Of a DNA stretch of 64,000 nt, positions 62,550-64,000 are shown one piece after another (within the stretch, counting starts at the first letter, position 1; each line of letters starts with the position of its first letter). Source of the stretch: Atrichornis clamosus (lineage: Eukaryota > Chordata > Aves > Passeriformes > Menuridae); the NCBI GenBank assembly GCA_013400975.1, contig WBMZ01011914.1:124001-188000 (forward strand). The letters are read 5' to 3'. Under the pieces are notes generated by a model that did not search any database, had not been told where the DNA came from, and saw only the letters and a program-made list of their open reading frames with translations. The position numbers were made by a program, and so were the translations under genes.

Positions 62550-64000
62550 GTTCTTTGTGCATATTTCTCTATGAAGATGATTTAAAACCTCAGGCCCCAG
62601 ACTGTGATGATGTAAATGGACACAAGCCCCCGTGTTGGGATGTAGTTGTGTAACTTGGCACAAATGGGGACTCAGAGCCTTCATTCTCAAGCTTCACAGA
62701 GCAAGAAGAATCACAGTACTGCAATGAAAATGAGCATGGAAGGTCCCTCTTTTCTTACTGAGCAGTGAAGAAGCAGTTTTGAGTCTAATTCCTAAGCTGG
62801 CAGACAGAACAGAGCATTACTGCAGTGTAGTGACTTGTCTGGGGAAAGTATCTTCACTTCTTTGTGGTATATGTTTAATTCAAAGTCACCTTATTCCTGT
62901 TTGTCTAGCACACAAAGAGAATAGATCTCTAAAAATAACCTACTTCCCCCCTCTTTCAGCTCCTCACCGCAGTTTAACTTATTATTAGCCATTATTCACA
63001 TCTCTTACATAAACTGCAATTTCTGGAAAGTTTTATGCTTCCTAACACAAAACCTGAAAGTGTGCAGGACTGGAGAAGGCAGAGCTCAGTGAAACTCCGT
63101 AGGGTTGCACTTTCTTCCTTTGCCTCTCTTTCCTGGTTACCTGGGTTTGGTGCCCTGGCCCTCCCTGGAGCCAGCTCCCCAGCAGCACTAAAGCTCCTTT
63201 GCACACCCAGGAGCTGGGAAGCTGCAAAGCTGGATCAGTGGGGCACCTGGGGTCAGGGAATCCCCCCATGGGGCACAGGGTGGAGCTGCTACACCACATC
63301 CTCCTCCCCAGCAAACCTCGGAGCGCAAGCACTGCACCCCACGTTGTCCTGAGTGCCACAGCCTGCCTTTCCCAAGGGATGGCAGAGCAGGATAACAGAG
63401 CCTGGCAGCTGCTGCTGAGCCCCCTCCCCATGGAGAACCTCACAGTGGCACAGAGGACGTGTCACCGCTCTGCCCCATGCGGATGTAACTCCCAGGCCTG
63501 GGATGTCAGCTCTGATCCAGGCTCCTTGGGAGTTACAGCGCGTGGGGCTCAGGAGCCCAACCCACCCCAGGCTTGGAGTGCACACCAGAAGCCGAGGGAT
63601 ATCTCCCACAAATTGAGTCCAATCCATTTGCCTTGTCAAGAGTGCAGCTCATCCTCAAATCTGCAGGCACGAGAAGGTCACGACTTCCAGCACTCACAAT
63701 TCCCTAACATTCCCACTTTTATTTTCGTCTTTCCGACCTCCTCGTGCAGGTGCCCTCAGCAGTGCAAACACACATCCAGGGAATAGTTCTTTGGATCCAT
63801 ATATTCCTCAGGCAGCCTCTCATTGGGGCTAAACAACCACCTGCTGACTCAGGATCTCCCAACCTTGCTCCCAACCCCACTGCCCCCGCACTTTCCTCAC
63901 ACTATCCCATTTAGCAGCTAACTCATCCTCTTTCCATAAGAGACTAATTTAGGCAGCCCAGGTTTTAAGTTTAACTGGCTTATGCCAACCACTAAAGCTG

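Larger units (their letters stand above)
39086..64000. other. Upstream region without recognisable exons (5' flank or intron 1 of SPTBN1)
   Basis: About 25 kb was searched on both strands without finding a familiar exon. The longest open frames are 243 codons at 49295-50026 (plus) and 253 codons at 57609-58370 (minus). Neither shows a domain, a repeated motif or a splice structure I can recognise, and both sit in GC-richer, stop-poor DNA. The region holds CR1 fragments at 60766-61015 and 62490-62549 and several simple repeats. If the bird gene has a long first intron like the mammalian one, this would be intron 1 and exon 1 would be beyond the window. If the 38.4 kb island is the start, it is flanking DNA. 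Confidence 0.6.

Noticed and set aside
1..64000. CRISPR arrays, operons, bacterial promoters, tRNA or rRNA genes
   Set aside because: None seen. The window is vertebrate intronic and flanking DNA, so bacterial features are not expected.

Overview
This is vertebrate nuclear DNA, most likely from a bird. Two things point there. Several fragments match CR1, the dominant avian LINE family, including a pol C-terminal remnant and the typical CR1 3' tail. The rest is sparse, intron-rich DNA in which only short splice-bounded exons are coding. It is not bacterial or viral, and most open frames in it are chance.

The only gene I can identify is SPTBN1 (non-erythroid beta-II spectrin), on the minus strand and therefore running from high to low coordinates. 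Three coding exons are visible. Exon 2 (37171-37370) carries the start codon of the long isoform. An alternative first exon (23546-23654) starts the short isoform. Exon 3 (2098-2249) is shared and opens the first calponin-homology (actin-binding) domain. Both upstream exons end one base into an Asp codon, and exon 3 supplies the other two bases, so either N-terminus splices in frame to the same domain. The exons beyond exon 3 lie off the left end.

Layout, left to right: 1-2097 is the start of intron 3. 2098-2249 is exon 3. 2250-23545 is intron, with one sizeable CR1 remnant near 10 kb. 23546-23654 is the short-isoform first exon, with a CpG island just upstream (about 24.0-24.3 kb) as its probable promoter. 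23655-37170 is intron in the long transcript. 37171-37370 is exon 2, followed by an 8-N assembly gap beside an AT repeat. 38.37-39.09 kb is a strong CpG island, a candidate promoter or first exon for the long isoform. 39.1-64 kb shows no recognisable exon. It is either 5' flanking DNA or, if exon 1 is farther away, part of intron 1. It holds two more CR1 fragments and several microsatellites.

The two promoters and N-termini appear to be the main biology here: one spectrin gene producing alternative actin-binding ends. I found no evidence of a previously undescribed system. The other observations are modest: candidate conserved AT-rich elements, one small perfect hairpin, and repeat remnants.
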